Shown here piece after piece: positions 45,662 to 55,383 of a stretch of 64,000 nucleotides of DNA (positions within the stretch are counted from its first letter, which is position 1; the number at the start of each line of letters is the position of its first letter). The position numbers were made by a program, and so were the translations under genes. The stretch comes from Hyphomonadaceae bacterium. GTDB lineage: Bacteria > Pseudomonadota > Alphaproteobacteria > Caulobacterales > Aquidulcibacteraceae. Location: assembly GCA_022841905.1 (NCBI GenBank), contig JALHQO010000008.1, forward strand, positions 124,001-188,000, given 5' to 3'. Below the pieces are notes generated by a model. The model searched no databases. It was not told the origin of the DNA and worked only from the letters and a program-made list of their open reading frames with translations.

Positions 45662-46420
45662 TCAAGACGCAGCCGGATGTGCGAGAATAATGGCGGAAAA
45701 ATCGGCTGCTTTCAGGCTCGCTCGCCCAACCAGGGCGCCGTCCACCCCATCGACGGTAAAAATCTCGCCCGCATTCTTGGGGCCCACCGATCCCCCATAG
45801 AGGATGCGCATGCCGTTCGCCTCAGCGCCGAAACGCTCGTTCAGGACGCTCCGGATCAGGGCATGGACCTCCCCGATCTCTGCCAGGGTCGGCGTGCGGT
45901 CCCCGCCGATGCACCAGACCGGCTCGTAAGCGATCACGGCGCCCGCCCCGGCGGTTGGTACGCTGTTGCGCACCTGCGCGCCGATAACCTTAGCCACGCG
46001 GCCAGCGTCACGCTCGGCCCGGGTTTCACCGACGCACACGATTGGCGTGATCCCCGCCGCCAGCACCGCTTCCGCTTTCTGGCGCACCAGATCGTCCGTT
46101 TCGCCTTGCAGGGTGCGGCGTTCGGAGTGACCGACGATCACGTAGCGCGCGCCAGCGTCAGCCAGCATGGCGGCGCTAACCTCGCCGGTGCGGGCGCCAT
46201 CTTCGGCTACGGCGCTGCAATCTTGTGCGCCGATCGCGACCGCCTTGCCCCGCGCTTGCCAGGCGGCCGACTGGACATAAGCGCTCGGCGGACAAATCAG
46301 CGCCTCTACCTTATCCCCGGCCGCCCCCACTCGTTCCGCCAGCGCCGCGATTTCGCCCAGATCGGTGGCGCGGCCAAACATTTTCCAGTTTCCGGCGATC
46401 AGCGGCTTACGCGCGGCCAT
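45662..46420 (-). CDS. tpiA: Triosephosphate isomerase
   Basis: TpiA interconverts dihydroxyacetone phosphate and glyceraldehyde 3-phosphate. Active-site pieces are all present: the Lys in AGNWKMFG, the His in VIVGHSERR, the Glu in AYEPVWCIGG and the phosphate loop LYGGSVGPKNAG. The 252-residue length is normal. It is divergent from ppiD (99-base gap) and first in tpiA-secG-pyrG. Confidence 0.98.
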   Translation of the reverse strand: MAARKPLIAGNWKMFGRATDLGEIAALAERVGAAGDKVEALICPPSAYVQSAAWQARGKAVAIGAQDCSAVAEDGARTGEVSAAMLADAGARYVIVGHSERRTLQGETDDLVRQKAEAVLAAGITPIVCVGETRAERDAGRVAKVIGAQVRNSVPTAGAGAVIAYEPVWCIGGDRTPTLAEIGEVHALIRSVLNERFGAEANGMRILYGGSVGPKNAGEIFTVDGVDGALVGRASLKAADFSAIILAHPAAS

Positions 46421-46519
46421 GCGTCTCTCCCCTCGGACGTGTCTCAGGCGGTTCCGGTGATTGCCCCGGTCTAGGGGCGTCTCTATGGTCCGGCGCCTTC
46501 CCGCTTATCGGAACCAGAC

Positions 46520-48430
46520 ATGCTTGCACAATTGCGAAATATGACGCGCGGCGTGGTCGCCTACGTCTTGTTGTTCCTGCTCACGATCGCCTTCGCCATC
46601 TGGGGCATCAACGACATGTTCGGCGGCGTTGGCTCGCAATATGTCGCCGAAGTCTCCGGCCACAACGTGACGCCGGCCGAACTCTCCCGCGAACTCGAAC
46701 TCACGCTGCGCGCGCAGCGTAATGAAGACGTGAACATGACGTCGCAGGAAGCGATCGACCAAGGTCTGCACGTCCGTCTGCTCGAAGGCATCATCGGGCG
46801 CCACGCGCTGCTGGGCTACGCTGAGCGGATCGGCCTCAGCGCCAGTGATCGCATGGTCGCCGATCGTATCCGGACAATTCCCGCTGTCGTGAACCCCGTC
46901 ACCGGCGTGTTCGACGAAACCGCCTACGACGCGTTCTTGCAGCAATTGCGCTATACGCGCCGTGAGTTCGAAAGCGATATCCGCGCCGATCTCGTGCGCA
47001 GCATGATGATGGAAGCCCTGGTGACGGGCGTGCGCGCGCCGTCGAGCTTCGGCGCGCTTGCTCTCACGTACGAATCCGAGCGGCGCGTTGTCAGCATCGC
47101 GGAAGCGCCGGCTTCGGTCGTCGGCGCCATCGCACCGCCGACGGAAGCCCAGCTCCAGCAATATTGGGAAGAGTCGCAGGAGAGCCTGCGTCTGCCGGAA
47201 TTCCGCGCCCTCACGCTTGTTTATGCGCGTCCGGAAGATTTCGTCTCGCGTGTCGATGTGCCGGAAGCGCGTCTGCAGGAAGAGTTCGAAGCCCGCCGTG
47301 CAGCGCTGACGCAGCCGGAGCGGCGCACCTACGTGCGCCTAACCGCACAGAACCAAGAGCAAGCCAACGACATCGCCGCCCGCCTCGGCCGGGGCGAAAC
47401 GCCCGCGGCGATCGCCGCCGCACTCAGCGTTCCCACAACGCGCGGCGAAAACCAGACGCGTGGAGAAGTCACCGACGCGCGCGTCGCTGAGGCGGTCTTC
47501 GACATGCAGCGCGGCCAGGCGCGCGTGGTGCGGGGCGAACTCTCACCCTTCGTGGTTGTGCGCTTGGAGTCGATCACCGCGCCTGTCGCGCCAAACCTCG
47601 CCCAAATCCGGGACGAGCTTCGCCAAGCCATCGCGCTCGACGAAGCTGGCGACATGCTGAATGCAGCCCTCACCGGCTTCGAGGATGCACGCGGCGGCGG
47701 CGCCAGTGTCTTGGAAGCTGCCCGAGCCAACAATCTCCCGGTCGTCGCCATCCCGTCCGTCGAGGCCGGCGGTCGTGACGCCACTGGCGCGCCTGTCGCC
47801 CTGCTCGAAGGCCAGGAAGAAGTCCTGCGCACAGCGTTCGAAACGCCGGAAGGCGAAGCCAGCGACTTCATTCCCGTTGGCAATGCCGACGTTCTGGTGG
47901 CGGTAGACGGCATCACGCCAGCCCGCGTGCGCCCGCTCGATGAAGTCCGCACAGAGCTGACGCAGGTCTGGACCGCGCGTGAACGCGGCACGCGTATGCG
48001 CGAGCTGGGCGAACGCGTAGTCGCCGCCGTTCGCGACGGCCAAGACTTCAACGCTGCCGCCCGCGCCAACCGCTTCAATGTCGTGGTCGACTCGCAGGCC
48101 ATCGATCGGCGAACGGCCGCACAAATTCCCGCCCGCGGGCTTGCGCCGCAAATCTTCAGCGTCGCCGAGGGCGCAGCCGTCAGCGATATCCGCGCCGATG
48201 GCGCAGCGGTGCTGGTGGCGGTCGTGGAGGACATCAACCGCGTCGACGCCGCCGCCTCGCCGCAAGAGGTCGAACTGTTTAGGCTTCAGCTGCAGCAGAG
48301 CCTGATCAACAGCTTCGGCACCGCCATTCAGGACGAGATCGTCGATAACGCCAGTCCGCGCCGCAATCAGCGGCTGTTGGATCAAACCTTCCGGCGCACC
48401 GGCCAAGGTGAGGAAGAAGACGCCCAATGA
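46520..48430 (+). CDS. ppiD: Peptidyl-prolyl isomerase PpiD-like, SurA N-terminal domain
   Basis: PpiD is an inner-membrane-anchored periplasmic chaperone near the Sec channel. The 636-residue protein has one N-terminal membrane helix (about 11-33, GVVAYVLLFLLTIAFAIWGI), a SurA-N-like region (about 35-185), and a parvulin-like region in the middle (about 245-370). The parvulin consensus is poorly preserved, so isomerase activity may be low or lost. The stop overlaps the trpE start by 4 bases, coupling trpE to this gene. Confidence 0.87.
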   Translation: MLAQLRNMTRGVVAYVLLFLLTIAFAIWGINDMFGGVGSQYVAEVSGHNVTPAELSRELELTLRAQRNEDVNMTSQEAIDQGLHVRLLEGIIGRHALLGYAERIGLSASDRMVADRIRTIPAVVNPVTGVFDETAYDAFLQQLRYTRREFESDIRADLVRSMMMEALVTGVRAPSSFGALALTYESERRVVSIAEAPASVVGAIAPPTEAQLQQYWEESQESLRLPEFRALTLVYARPEDFVSRVDVPEARLQEEFEARRAALTQPERRTYVRLTAQNQEQANDIAARLGRGETPAAIAAALSVPTTRGENQTRGEVTDARVAEAVFDMQRGQARVVRGELSPFVVVRLESITAPVAPNLAQIRDELRQAIALDEAGDMLNAALTGFEDARGGGASVLEAARANNLPVVAIPSVEAGGRDATGAPVALLEGQEEVLRTAFETPEGEASDFIPVGNADVLVAVDGITPARVRPLDEVRTELTQVWTARERGTRMRELGERVVAAVRDGQDFNAAARANRFNVVVDSQAIDRRTAAQIPARGLAPQIFSVAEGAAVSDIRADGAAVLVAVVEDINRVDAAASPQEVELFRLQLQQSLINSFGTAIQDEIVDNASPRRNQRLLDQTFRRTGQGEEEDAQ

Positions 48431-49971
48431 CGGCGCTTGAGCGCCAGCTCTCGCCATCGCCTGACGACTTCGCCGCCGCCTATGCTCAGGGCGGCGGCGT
48501 TGTCTGGGTTCAACGCATCAGCGATCTGGAGACGCCAGTCTCGGCGCTATTGAAGCTCGGCGCCGACAAGCCTGGCACGTTCCTGCTCGAAAGTGTGCAA
48601 GGCGGAGACTTTCGCGGGCGCTACTCGATCATCGGGCTGAAGCCGGATCTCGTTTGGCGGGTGAAGAACGGCCGCGCGGAGACAAGCCGCGGCGGTTTCG
48701 GCGATGGCAGCTTCCGCCCGCAACGCGACCCGCCACTCAAGAGCTTACGCAAATTGCTGGCGCGCTCGGCGCTCGATCTGCCGGCGCCGTTGCCGCCGAT
48801 GGCAGCAGGCCTCTTCGGCTATCTGGGCTATGACATGGTGCGCTTCATGGAGCGCTTGCCGGACAGTGCGCCCGATCCGATCGGCACGCCGGACGCGCTG
48901 CTTGTCCGCCCGACCATCATCGCGGTGTTCGACAACGTCACCAGCGAGATCACGTTGGTCACGCCGGCACGTGCGCGCGCCAGCCAAACTGCGGCGCAAG
49001 CCTATGCCGCCGCCAGCGAACGGCTCGCGCGGGTGCTGCGCAGCCTCGATCGCACCCTGCCCCGCCAGCACACGCCAACCACGACGCCAACGCCACAACC
49101 CGAACCGCGCTCCAACACCACGCCTGACGCCTATCGAGCGCTCGTGGAGAAGTGCAAAGCTTACACGCGCAGCGGCGACATCTTCCAAGTCGTCCCCAGC
49201 CAGCGCTTCTCGGCGCCGTTCAAGCAAACGCCGTTTGCGCTTTATCGCGCGCTACGCCGGCTGAACCCCTCGCCGTTTCTCTATTTCCTGAACTTCGCCG
49301 ACTTCAGCGTTGTCGGCTCCAGCCCGGAAATTCTAGTCCGATTGCGCGGCGAGACCGTCACCATCCGCCCCATCGCCGGCACCCGTCCCCGTAGCGCCAC
49401 GCCGGCCGAGGATCACGCAAACGAAATCGAGCTGCTGGCTGATCCCAAAGAGCGCGCCGAGCACTTGATGCTCGTCGATCTCGCGCGCAACGATCTGGGC
49501 CGCGTGGCGCAGCGCGGCGGCGCGGGCAACAGCGCCGCCGCTTCGGCTGGCTCAAAGCACGTGCGCGTCACCGAGAGCTTCACGATCGAGCGCTACAGTC
49601 ACGTGATGCACATCGTCTCCAACGTCGAGGGCGAACTAGCGTCCGGCCTATCCGCGCTCGATGCGCTGATGGCCGGCTTCCCACATGGTACCGTCACCGG
49701 CGCGCCGAAGATCCGCGCCATGGAAATCATCAACGAGGTCGAGCCGCATAAGCGCGGCATCTATGCCGGCGGCGTCGGCTATTTCGGCGCTGCCGGAGAC
49801 ATGGACACGTGCATCGCGCTCCGCACCGCCATCGTCAAAGACGGCGCACTCCATGTGCAGGCCGGCGGCGGCGTCGTGCTTGATAGCGACGCAGAAGCGG
49901 AGCTGCAGGAAACGCTGCACAAGTCGCGCGCCCTGTTCCGGGCGGCGGCCGAAGCGTGGCGTTACGCCTGA
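48427..49971 (+). CDS. trpE: Anthranilate synthase component I
   Basis: TrpE converts chorismate to anthranilate with ammonia supplied by TrpG. The N-terminal domain has the feedback-site type LLES motif (LLESVQGGDFRGRYSIIG). The chorismate-binding domain has SGDIFQVVPSQRF, GSSPEILVRL, RPIAGTRPR, DLARNDLGRV, the HIVSNVEG segment and FPHGTVTGAPKIRAME. The 514-residue length is normal. It overlaps ppiD by 4 bases. Unlike many operons, 130 bases then separate it from trpG, and that gap holds a candidate leader peptide. Confidence 0.97.
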   Translation: MTALERQLSPSPDDFAAAYAQGGGVVWVQRISDLETPVSALLKLGADKPGTFLLESVQGGDFRGRYSIIGLKPDLVWRVKNGRAETSRGGFGDGSFRPQRDPPLKSLRKLLARSALDLPAPLPPMAAGLFGYLGYDMVRFMERLPDSAPDPIGTPDALLVRPTIIAVFDNVTSEITLVTPARARASQTAAQAYAAASERLARVLRSLDRTLPRQHTPTTTPTPQPEPRSNTTPDAYRALVEKCKAYTRSGDIFQVVPSQRFSAPFKQTPFALYRALRRLNPSPFLYFLNFADFSVVGSSPEILVRLRGETVTIRPIAGTRPRSATPAEDHANEIELLADPKERAEHLMLVDLARNDLGRVAQRGGAGNSAAASAGSKHVRVTESFTIERYSHVMHIVSNVEGELASGLSALDALMAGFPHGTVTGAPKIRAMEIINEVEPHKRGIYAGGVGYFGAAGDMDTCIALRTAIVKDGALHVQAGGGVVLDSDAEAELQETLHKSRALFRAAAEAWRYA

Positions 49972-50017
49972 GGCGAACCCCGTTCCCTATGCCGCGTTTT
50001 CAGTTAAGGTGCCCACG

Positions 50018-50068
50018 ATGACAATTTGGCCCACCCCCGTTTCACGATGGCGCGCGGACGAACGCTGA
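50018..50068 (+). CDS. trpL: Candidate trp leader peptide (16 codons, two Trp)
   Basis: The small frame encodes MTIWPTPVSRWRADER, with Trp codons at positions 4 and 11. AAGGTG lies 6 bases before its ATG. It sits wholly in the trpE-trpG gap, and its second Trp codon overlaps the first arm of a hairpin that can pair across 49-90 of the same kilobase. This fits a leader peptide used for Trp-responsive attenuation of trpGDC. It is too short for codon statistics, so the call rests on position, the Trp pair and structure. Confidence 0.5.
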   Translation: MTIWPTPVSRWRADER

Positions 50069-50090
50069 TCCGCTTCGTTTCACGCGCGCC
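50049..50090 (+). promoter_or_regulatory. Candidate attenuator hairpins before trpG
   Basis: GGCGCGCG (50049-50056) can pair with CGCGCGCC (50083-50090). A smaller hairpin GCGGA/TCCGC (50054-50058/50069-50073) shares three bases with its first arm, so the two exclude each other in part. No T-run follows, so control may act on translation of trpG or through Rho rather than by intrinsic termination. Confidence 0.4.
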
Positions 50091-50101
50091 TGGGGCCGTC
50101 C

Positions 50102-50677
50102 ATGATCCTCGTCATCGATAATTACGACAGTTTCGTCTACAATCTCGTTCACTACATCGAAGATCTCGGCGTGCGCGCCGATGTCGTGCGCAACGACGCG
50201 CTTACGGTTGCTGAAGCGTTGAAGCGCAAGCCGCGCGCCATCGTACTTTCGCCTGGGCCCTGCACCCCTAACGAAGCAGGCATCTGTCTCGATCTCTTGG
50301 AAGCTGCGCCCGACGATTTGCCGATCCTCGGCGTTTGCCTCGGCCACCAGGCCATGGGCCAAGCCTTTGGCGGCGATGTCGTGCGCGCGCAGGCGATCAT
50401 GCACGGCAAAGTTTCCGATGTGACGCATCGCGGCGGCGGCGTCTTTCGTGGCCTGCCCTCACCGTTCAAGGCGACGCGCTACCACTCTCTCGCCGTGATG
50501 CGCGACACCTTCCCTGCCGTGCTCACCATCGACGCCGAAACCGCAGATGGCGAGATCATGGGCCTCTCACACAAGACGCGGCCCGTCTTCGGCGTGCAAT
50601 TCCATCCTGAATCGATCGCATCCGAACACGGCCACGCCATCGTCGGCAATTTCCTCGCCGCGGCAGGCTTGCGATGA
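50102..50677 (+). CDS. trpG: Anthranilate synthase component II (glutamine amidotransferase)
   Basis: TrpG releases ammonia from glutamine for TrpE. The 191-residue class I amidotransferase has the N-terminal DNYDSFVYNLVHY, LSPGPCTPNEAG, the nucleophile Cys in GVCLGHQAMGQAFGG and the late His-Glu in FGVQFHPESIASEHGH. It could also supply aminodeoxychorismate synthase, as dual-use forms do. The stop overlaps the trpD start by 4 bases. Confidence 0.96.
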   Translation: MILVIDNYDSFVYNLVHYIEDLGVRADVVRNDALTVAEALKRKPRAIVLSPGPCTPNEAGICLDLLEAAPDDLPILGVCLGHQAMGQAFGGDVVRAQAIMHGKVSDVTHRGGGVFRGLPSPFKATRYHSLAVMRDTFPAVLTIDAETADGEIMGLSHKTRPVFGVQFHPESIASEHGHAIVGNFLAAAGLR

Positions 50678-51684
50678 GCCTCGCATCCACTCTCGCTGCG
50701 CTGAAGGACGGCGCCGCCGTGCAAGCGGCCGACATGGACGGCGCCTTCGCTGAAATCATGGATGGCGCCGCCGTCCACGAGGACATCAAGACCTTCCTGG
50801 CCCTCACTACGCCGCTGATGGGTCACGCACCGTTGATCGCTGCCGGCGCCCGTGCGTTGCGCTCACGCATGGTGCGCGTGGCGGCGCCTGAAGGCGCGAT
50901 CGATGTCTGCGGCACAGGCGGCGATGGCGCGCATACGCTGAACATTTCGACCGCCGTCGCCTTCGTCGTCGCCGGCTGCGGCGTACCTGTTGCCAAACAC
51001 GGCAACCGCGCCATGAGTTCGAAGTCCGGCGCAGCTGACGTGCTGGAGGCCCTAGGCGTCAGACTTACTAACGATGTGCCAACCCTGGAGCGTTGTCTTG
51101 CCGAGGCCGGCGTCGCGTTTCTGTTCGCGCAAAACCATCACCCAGCCATGCGCCACGTTGCACTCGCGCGTCGCGAACTGGGCAAGCGCACCATCTTCAA
51201 TCTGCTCGGCCCGCTCTCCAATCCGGCTGGTGTGAAGCGCCAACTCCTCGGCGTGTTCAGCGCAGATTTCTTGGAGCCGGTCGCGGGCGCATTGCGCGAA
51301 CTCGGCTGCGAAAAAGCGTGGGCCGTCCACGGCGCCGGCGGGCTCGACGAACTCTCCGCCCAACACAAGGACGCCAACAATGTGGCCATCCTCGATAAAG
51401 GCGCCATCACGCGCGTAACAGCGAGCGTCACGGCCGAGATCGATCCGGACATCAGAGGTGGCACGGCGGCCGAAAATGCGGACGAGATGCGCGCGCTGCT
51501 CGACGGCGCCGGCCGTCCCGGGCATCGCGCCGCCGTCATCCTCAACGCCGCCGCCGCATTGGTTGTCGCCGGACGTGCGGCGGACGTGCCGGCAGCGTGG
51601 CCAATGGCGGAGCAATCGCTTGTCAGCGGGGCGGCGAGAGCGGCGCTGGAGCGCCTCGTTGACGTCTCGCGGAGTGCGCCATGA
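50674..51684 (+). CDS. trpD: Anthranilate phosphoribosyltransferase
   Basis: TrpD transfers phosphoribose from PRPP to anthranilate. Visible motifs are the PRPP-binding [43 protein letters not shown] with the anthranilate-site region, [30 protein letters not shown] and [11 protein letters not shown]. The 336-residue length is typical. It overlaps both neighbours by 4 bases. Confidence 0.97.
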   Translation: MSLASTLAALKDGAAVQAADMDGAFAEIMDGAAVHEDIKTFLALTTPLMGHAPLIAAGARALRSRMVRVAAPEGAIDVCGTGGDGAHTLNISTAVAFVVAGCGVPVAKHGNRAMSSKSGAADVLEALGVRLTNDVPTLERCLAEAGVAFLFAQNHHPAMRHVALARRELGKRTIFNLLGPLSNPAGVKRQLLGVFSADFLEPVAGALRELGCEKAWAVHGAGGLDELSAQHKDANNVAILDKGAITRVTASVTAEIDPDIRGGTAAENADEMRALLDGAGRPGHRAAVILNAAAALVVAGRAADVPAAWPMAEQSLVSGAARAALERLVDVSRSAP

Positions 51685-52463
51685 GCGTTCTGGACCGGAT
51701 ACTTACGTATAAGCGCGAAGAGGTCGCGGTCCGCAAGCAAGCGAAGCCTTGGGGCGCAATTGAAAGCGACGCATTCGCGCAACCGGCGCCGCGCGATTTC
51801 TACGCCGCGCTCGTCGCCGCCGCGGGTCGCCCCGCGCTCATCGCCGAGATCAAGAAGGCGAGCCCGTCTAAAGGACTCATCCGCGCTGATTTTGAGCCAG
51901 CGGCGCTCGCGCGCGCGTACGAAGCGGGCGGCGCGGTGTGCCTGTCTGTGCTCACGGATAGCCCGAGCTTTCAGGGCGCCGATGTGTATCTTCAGCAGGC
52001 GAAGGCGGCGTGCGCGTTGCCGGTACTGCGCAAGGATTTCATCGTTGATCCTTGGCAGGTGTTCGAGGCGCGCGCACTCGGCGCTGACGCGGTGCTGCTG
52101 ATCATGGCTGCGTTTGACGTTGGCCAAGAGTTGGTGATCAACGATGCGGCGCGCGATTGCGGACTGACTGTGTTGGTCGAAGTCCACGACGAGGCCGAAC
52201 TCTCGCGCGCGCTCAAACTCGAGGCCCGTTTGATCGGCGTGAACAATCGCTCGCTGGCCACCTTCGAAACCGATCTCGGCATTACCGAGCGTTTGGCAAA
52301 GCTCACGCCACCTGATCGCCTGCTAGTCTCCGAATCCGGCATCTCAACGCATGCCGACATCGTGCGCTTGCAAGCGGCGGGCGCGGGCGCGTTCCTGGTG
52401 GGCGAGAGTTTGATGCGCCAAGACGATGTCGCCGCCGCCACGCGCACACTACTTGGCCGTTAA
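51681..52463 (+). CDS. trpC: Indole-3-glycerol phosphate synthase
   Basis: TrpC closes the indole ring. The 260-residue TIM barrel has the N-terminal [13 protein letters not shown], catalytic Lys in [13 protein letters not shown], the [26 protein letters not shown] segment with its Lys, [14 protein letters not shown] and [11 protein letters not shown]. The PRA isomerase domain of E. coli TrpCF is absent; trpF must be elsewhere. It is the last gene of trpGDC, 71 bases before lexA. Confidence 0.97.
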   Translation: MSVLDRILTYKREEVAVRKQAKPWGAIESDAFAQPAPRDFYAALVAAAGRPALIAEIKKASPSKGLIRADFEPAALARAYEAGGAVCLSVLTDSPSFQGADVYLQQAKAACALPVLRKDFIVDPWQVFEARALGADAVLLIMAAFDVGQELVINDAARDCGLTVLVEVHDEAELSRALKLEARLIGVNNRSLATFETDLGITERLAKLTPPDRLLVSESGISTHADIVRLQAAGAGAFLVGESLMRQDDVAAATRTLLGR

Positions 52464-52474
52464 CCAAACTGGAC

Positions 52475-52504
52475 TTGACCCGGGGCTTGGAACGGATATA
52501 GAAC
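52475..52504 (+). promoter_or_regulatory. lexA promoter with overlapping LexA box
   Basis: GAAC-N7-GAAC (52490-52493 and 52501-52504) is the reverse complement of GTTC-N7-GTTC, the alphaproteobacterial LexA operator. It overlaps a promoter-like pair TTGACC (52475-52480), 16-base spacer, TATAGA (52497-52502). A second, imperfect copy (GTTC-N7-GGTC) lies at 52513-52527. This predicts autorepression of lexA and SOS induction. Confidence 0.8.
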
Positions 52505-52534
52505 GCCTCATCGTTCACCCTTTGGTCTCAGGTC

Positions 52535-53203
52535 ATGCTGACAGCGAAACAAAAAGAACTGCTGCTCTACATTCATGAGCGGATCAAAGAGTCCGGCGTC
52601 TCGCCCTCTTTCGACGAAATGAAAGAGGCGCTCGATCTGGCGTCGAAATCCGGCATCCACCGGCTGATCACGGCGCTGGAGGAGCGCGGCTTCTTACGCC
52701 GGCTGCCGCACCGGGCGCGAGCTCTGGAAGTTTTGAAGCTCCCGGAGAGCGCCGCCACCGCCGCCCCACCTAAGGGTCGCAGTACGTTTCGGCCGAGTGT
52801 GGTCGCTGACGGTCGCTCCGGGATGGGCATTCCGATCCTCGGCCAGATCGCGGCGGGCGTGCCGATTGAAGCGCTGCAGAACGAGATTGGCCGCATCCAG
52901 GCGCCGGACGATCTGCTCGGCGCTGGCGATCACTTCGCGCTCGAAGTCAAAGGCGATTCCATGATTGGCGCCGGCATCCTCGACGGCGACGTGGTGTTGA
53001 TCAAACGCACCGACACGGCCGACAGCGGCGATATCGTCGTGGCGCTGGTCGATAACGAAGAAGCGACGCTGAAGCGCCTGCGCAAGCGCGGTAATTCGAT
53101 TGCGCTCGAAGCCGCTAATCCAGCTTATGAAACCCGCATTTTCGGTCCCGACCGCGTGCGCGTTCAGGGCAAGCTCGTCGCGATGATCCGCCGCTATTCC
53201 TGA
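52535..53203 (+). CDS. lexA: LexA repressor
   Basis: LexA represses SOS genes and cleaves itself when RecA is activated. The 222-residue protein has the N-terminal winged helix ([34 protein letters not shown]-type region, about 20-55), the cleavage site A107-G108 in QIAAGVP, the catalytic Ser142 in KGDSMIG and Lys180 in EATLKRL. It has its own promoter with a LexA box. The 3' end overlaps the convergent comEC by 10 bases. Confidence 0.97.
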   Translation: MLTAKQKELLLYIHERIKESGVSPSFDEMKEALDLASKSGIHRLITALEERGFLRRLPHRARALEVLKLPESAATAAPPKGRSTFRPSVVADGRSGMGIPILGQIAAGVPIEALQNEIGRIQAPDDLLGAGDHFALEVKGDSMIGAGILDGDVVLIKRTDTADSGDIVVALVDNEEATLKRLRKRGNSIALEAANPAYETRIFGPDRVRVQGKLVAMIRRYS

Positions 53204-55383
53204 ACCACGCCGCGCGGCGTCCAGGGGCGCTGCACGTCTGGGTGCAGCGCGCGTGTTATCTGCAGCCCGGCCTCGGTCTCGTAAATGAAACCGCCGCCTC
53301 GCGCGTCAAGATCGTCGATCAGCGCGGCGATTTCGCAGCGCCGCGCGAAGTCCTCTGGAGCAGGCGCTCGTGTAATCGCGACAGCGCCGCGCTCGCACGC
53401 ACGCGCCAATCCGCTCTCATCGCTGACAAACGCAAACGTCCGCTCACCCCGACGCCACACACAGCCGCCCTCCCCGCAACCCTCAGGCGGGGCCAAGCGT
53501 TCAATCGCCGGCGGCGAGATGCCAAGCATCGCACCAAGCCTGTCGCGTGCGTAAGTTGATCGTCCCGGCGCTGCGATGAGCATCCAAGCATCATCACCCC
53601 GCGCATAGATCGCGCGCGTATCGCCATCGAAGGCAACAATCGGCTGCGGGGCCGTCGCATACATCGCAACGCTGGCCGCGAACATCACGACGCCGAACCA
53701 GCGCAACGCGCCGCGCCACAGGCATCCCCAGATCAAGGCCAGCACACACAACACGAACGCCGCATCTGGCGGTCGCGGCAAGGCGCGCACAGCTTCGGGG
53801 CGCTCGCCGAAGGTTTGGCCCACCGCCGCCACCAGATCGAGCGCGCTCGCCATCACTTGCAGCGCAGGTTCTGCCCAACCGAACGGCGCCAACACCGCCG
53901 CCGCGCCAGCCGCAGGCGCGACCAGGAACGACATGATCGGCGCAGTGATCAGGTTCGCCGGCAGCGAATAGATCGAAAAGCGCTGGAAGTGGTAGATCGC
54001 GAACGGATCGGTCGCGAGCCCCGCCACAAGCGAAATCAGCAACACGCCGCCTATGCCTCGCGTTGTCGCCTGCAGCGCGCCGATCAATGGCCCGGGCGTC
54101 GGCAGGGCCGGTTCATGCGGCGCGCGCTTCAACATTTCAAACAACGCCACCAACGCCATCGTCGCCGCGAACGACATTTGGAAGCCAGGTTCGATCACCG
54201 ATTCCGGAAAGATCAGCACGACGATGAACGCCGCTAGCGCCAAAGCGCGCATGGAAATCGCCGGCCGGTCCAGCAAAATCGCGCCGAACGCAACGCACGC
54301 CATCACGAATGAGCGCAGCGCCGGCACGCTCGATCCCGAGACTATGAGGTAAGCCGCAAGCACAACAAGTGCTCCGACGGCCGCAATCTTCTTCACTGGA
54401 AAGCGCAACGCGATCGGCGGGATCAGCGACAGCACCCACATCAGCACCGCAAACACCAAGCCGCCAACGACGCCCATGTGAATGCCAGACACCGAAAGCA
54501 AGTGGCCCAGGCCGGAGTCGCGCAACACGGCATTGGTGTCAGCGTCGATGGAGCTGCGATCGCCGGTGACGAGCGCTGCAGCGATGGCCCCGCCTCTATC
54601 CGGCGCGGCCGCGACAATTGCAGCCGCAAGATCGGCACGGAGAGCGGCGAGTTGCAAACGCTGGCGGTCGAGCCAGTCGGTTGGCGGATCAAGCGCAATG
54701 GGCCGACAGCGCCCAAACGCAAAACCGGTAGCGCCCAGGCGCTCGAAATAGGCCCGGCGCGCGAAGTCGTAGCCTCCAGGGGCCATCGGCCCCGAGGGCT
54801 GCCCGAGCACACCCCGGCAACGCGCGCCGCGCCCCGCCGTCAGCAAGCCCGCTTCGCTGACGGACACGCGCACATAGCGCGGAGGCTCCGCCACGCCTTC
54901 GATGCTGCGCACGAGCAAGCGGAGGCGCGGGCCGTTGTCACTGGCGTCGTTGGTGACGACCCAGCCTTCGATGCGCGCAGGGTCCTCGCTGCCGACATAG
55001 GTCGGCTGGGCGACGCTCAAGCCTCTAAAATGAGCCGCTGACCAACCGAGAGCCGCCGACGCCAGAAGTGCAAATGCACCGGCCAGCGCCAGCCGCGCGG
55101 CATGCAGCGCGCCGTCGGTGCGTTCGCTGGGCCAGGCCGTGAGCCCAATCGCTGCCACCAGGGCGCCGACAAACGCCACTGGCCCCCACCAGAGCGGCGG
55201 ATCGGTCGCCATCAGCAGCCAGCCTGCCGCTCCAGCGATCATCGCGGGCGGCAGCCACAGGATCCAGCGGTCGCGCTGAAGCGCGAAAACGGCGGTCAGG
55301 GCGCGGCTAGGAGAAAAGCGCTCCCGCGTGCTACCACGCGCGCGCTTTGACCACTCCGCGTTCTCCCCGATGAGCGTCGTCAC
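53194..55383 (-). CDS. comEC: ComEC/Rec2 family membrane protein
   Basis: ComEC forms the inner-membrane DNA uptake channel in competent bacteria. The 729-residue protein has N-terminal membrane helices around 42-100, a soluble DUF4131-like region (about 115-230), the competence domain with [39 protein letters not shown] and many further helices. The C-terminal 170 residues lack the metal-binding HxHxDH motif of a metallo-beta-lactamase. No ATG precedes the conserved RWILWLPP segment, so the GTG at 55383 is used. This makes its 5' end overlap that of divergent gltX by 14 bases. Confidence 0.85.
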   Translation of the reverse strand: MTTLIGENAEWSKRARGSTRERFSPSRALTAVFALQRDRWILWLPPAMIAGAAGWLLMATDPPLWWGPVAFVGALVAAIGLTAWPSERTDGALHAARLALAGAFALLASAALGWSAAHFRGLSVAQPTYVGSEDPARIEGWVVTNDASDNGPRLRLLVRSIEGVAEPPRYVRVSVSEAGLLTAGRGARCRGVLGQPSGPMAPGGYDFARRAYFERLGATGFAFGRCRPIALDPPTDWLDRQRLQLAALRADLAAAIVAAAPDRGGAIAAALVTGDRSSIDADTNAVLRDSGLGHLLSVSGIHMGVVGGLVFAVLMWVLSLIPPIALRFPVKKIAAVGALVVLAAYLIVSGSSVPALRSFVMACVAFGAILLDRPAISMRALALAAFIVVLIFPESVIEPGFQMSFAATMALVALFEMLKRAPHEPALPTPGPLIGALQATTRGIGGVLLISLVAGLATDPFAIYHFQRFSIYSLPANLITAPIMSFLVAPAAGAAAVLAPFGWAEPALQVMASALDLVAAVGQTFGERPEAVRALPRPPDAAFVLCVLALIWGCLWRGALRWFGVVMFAASVAMYATAPQPIVAFDGDTRAIYARGDDAWMLIAAPGRSTYARDRLGAMLGISPPAIERLAPPEGCGEGGCVWRRGERTFAFVSDESGLARACERGAVAITRAPAPEDFARRCEIAALIDDLDARGGGFIYETEAGLQITRALHPDVQRPWTPRGVVQE

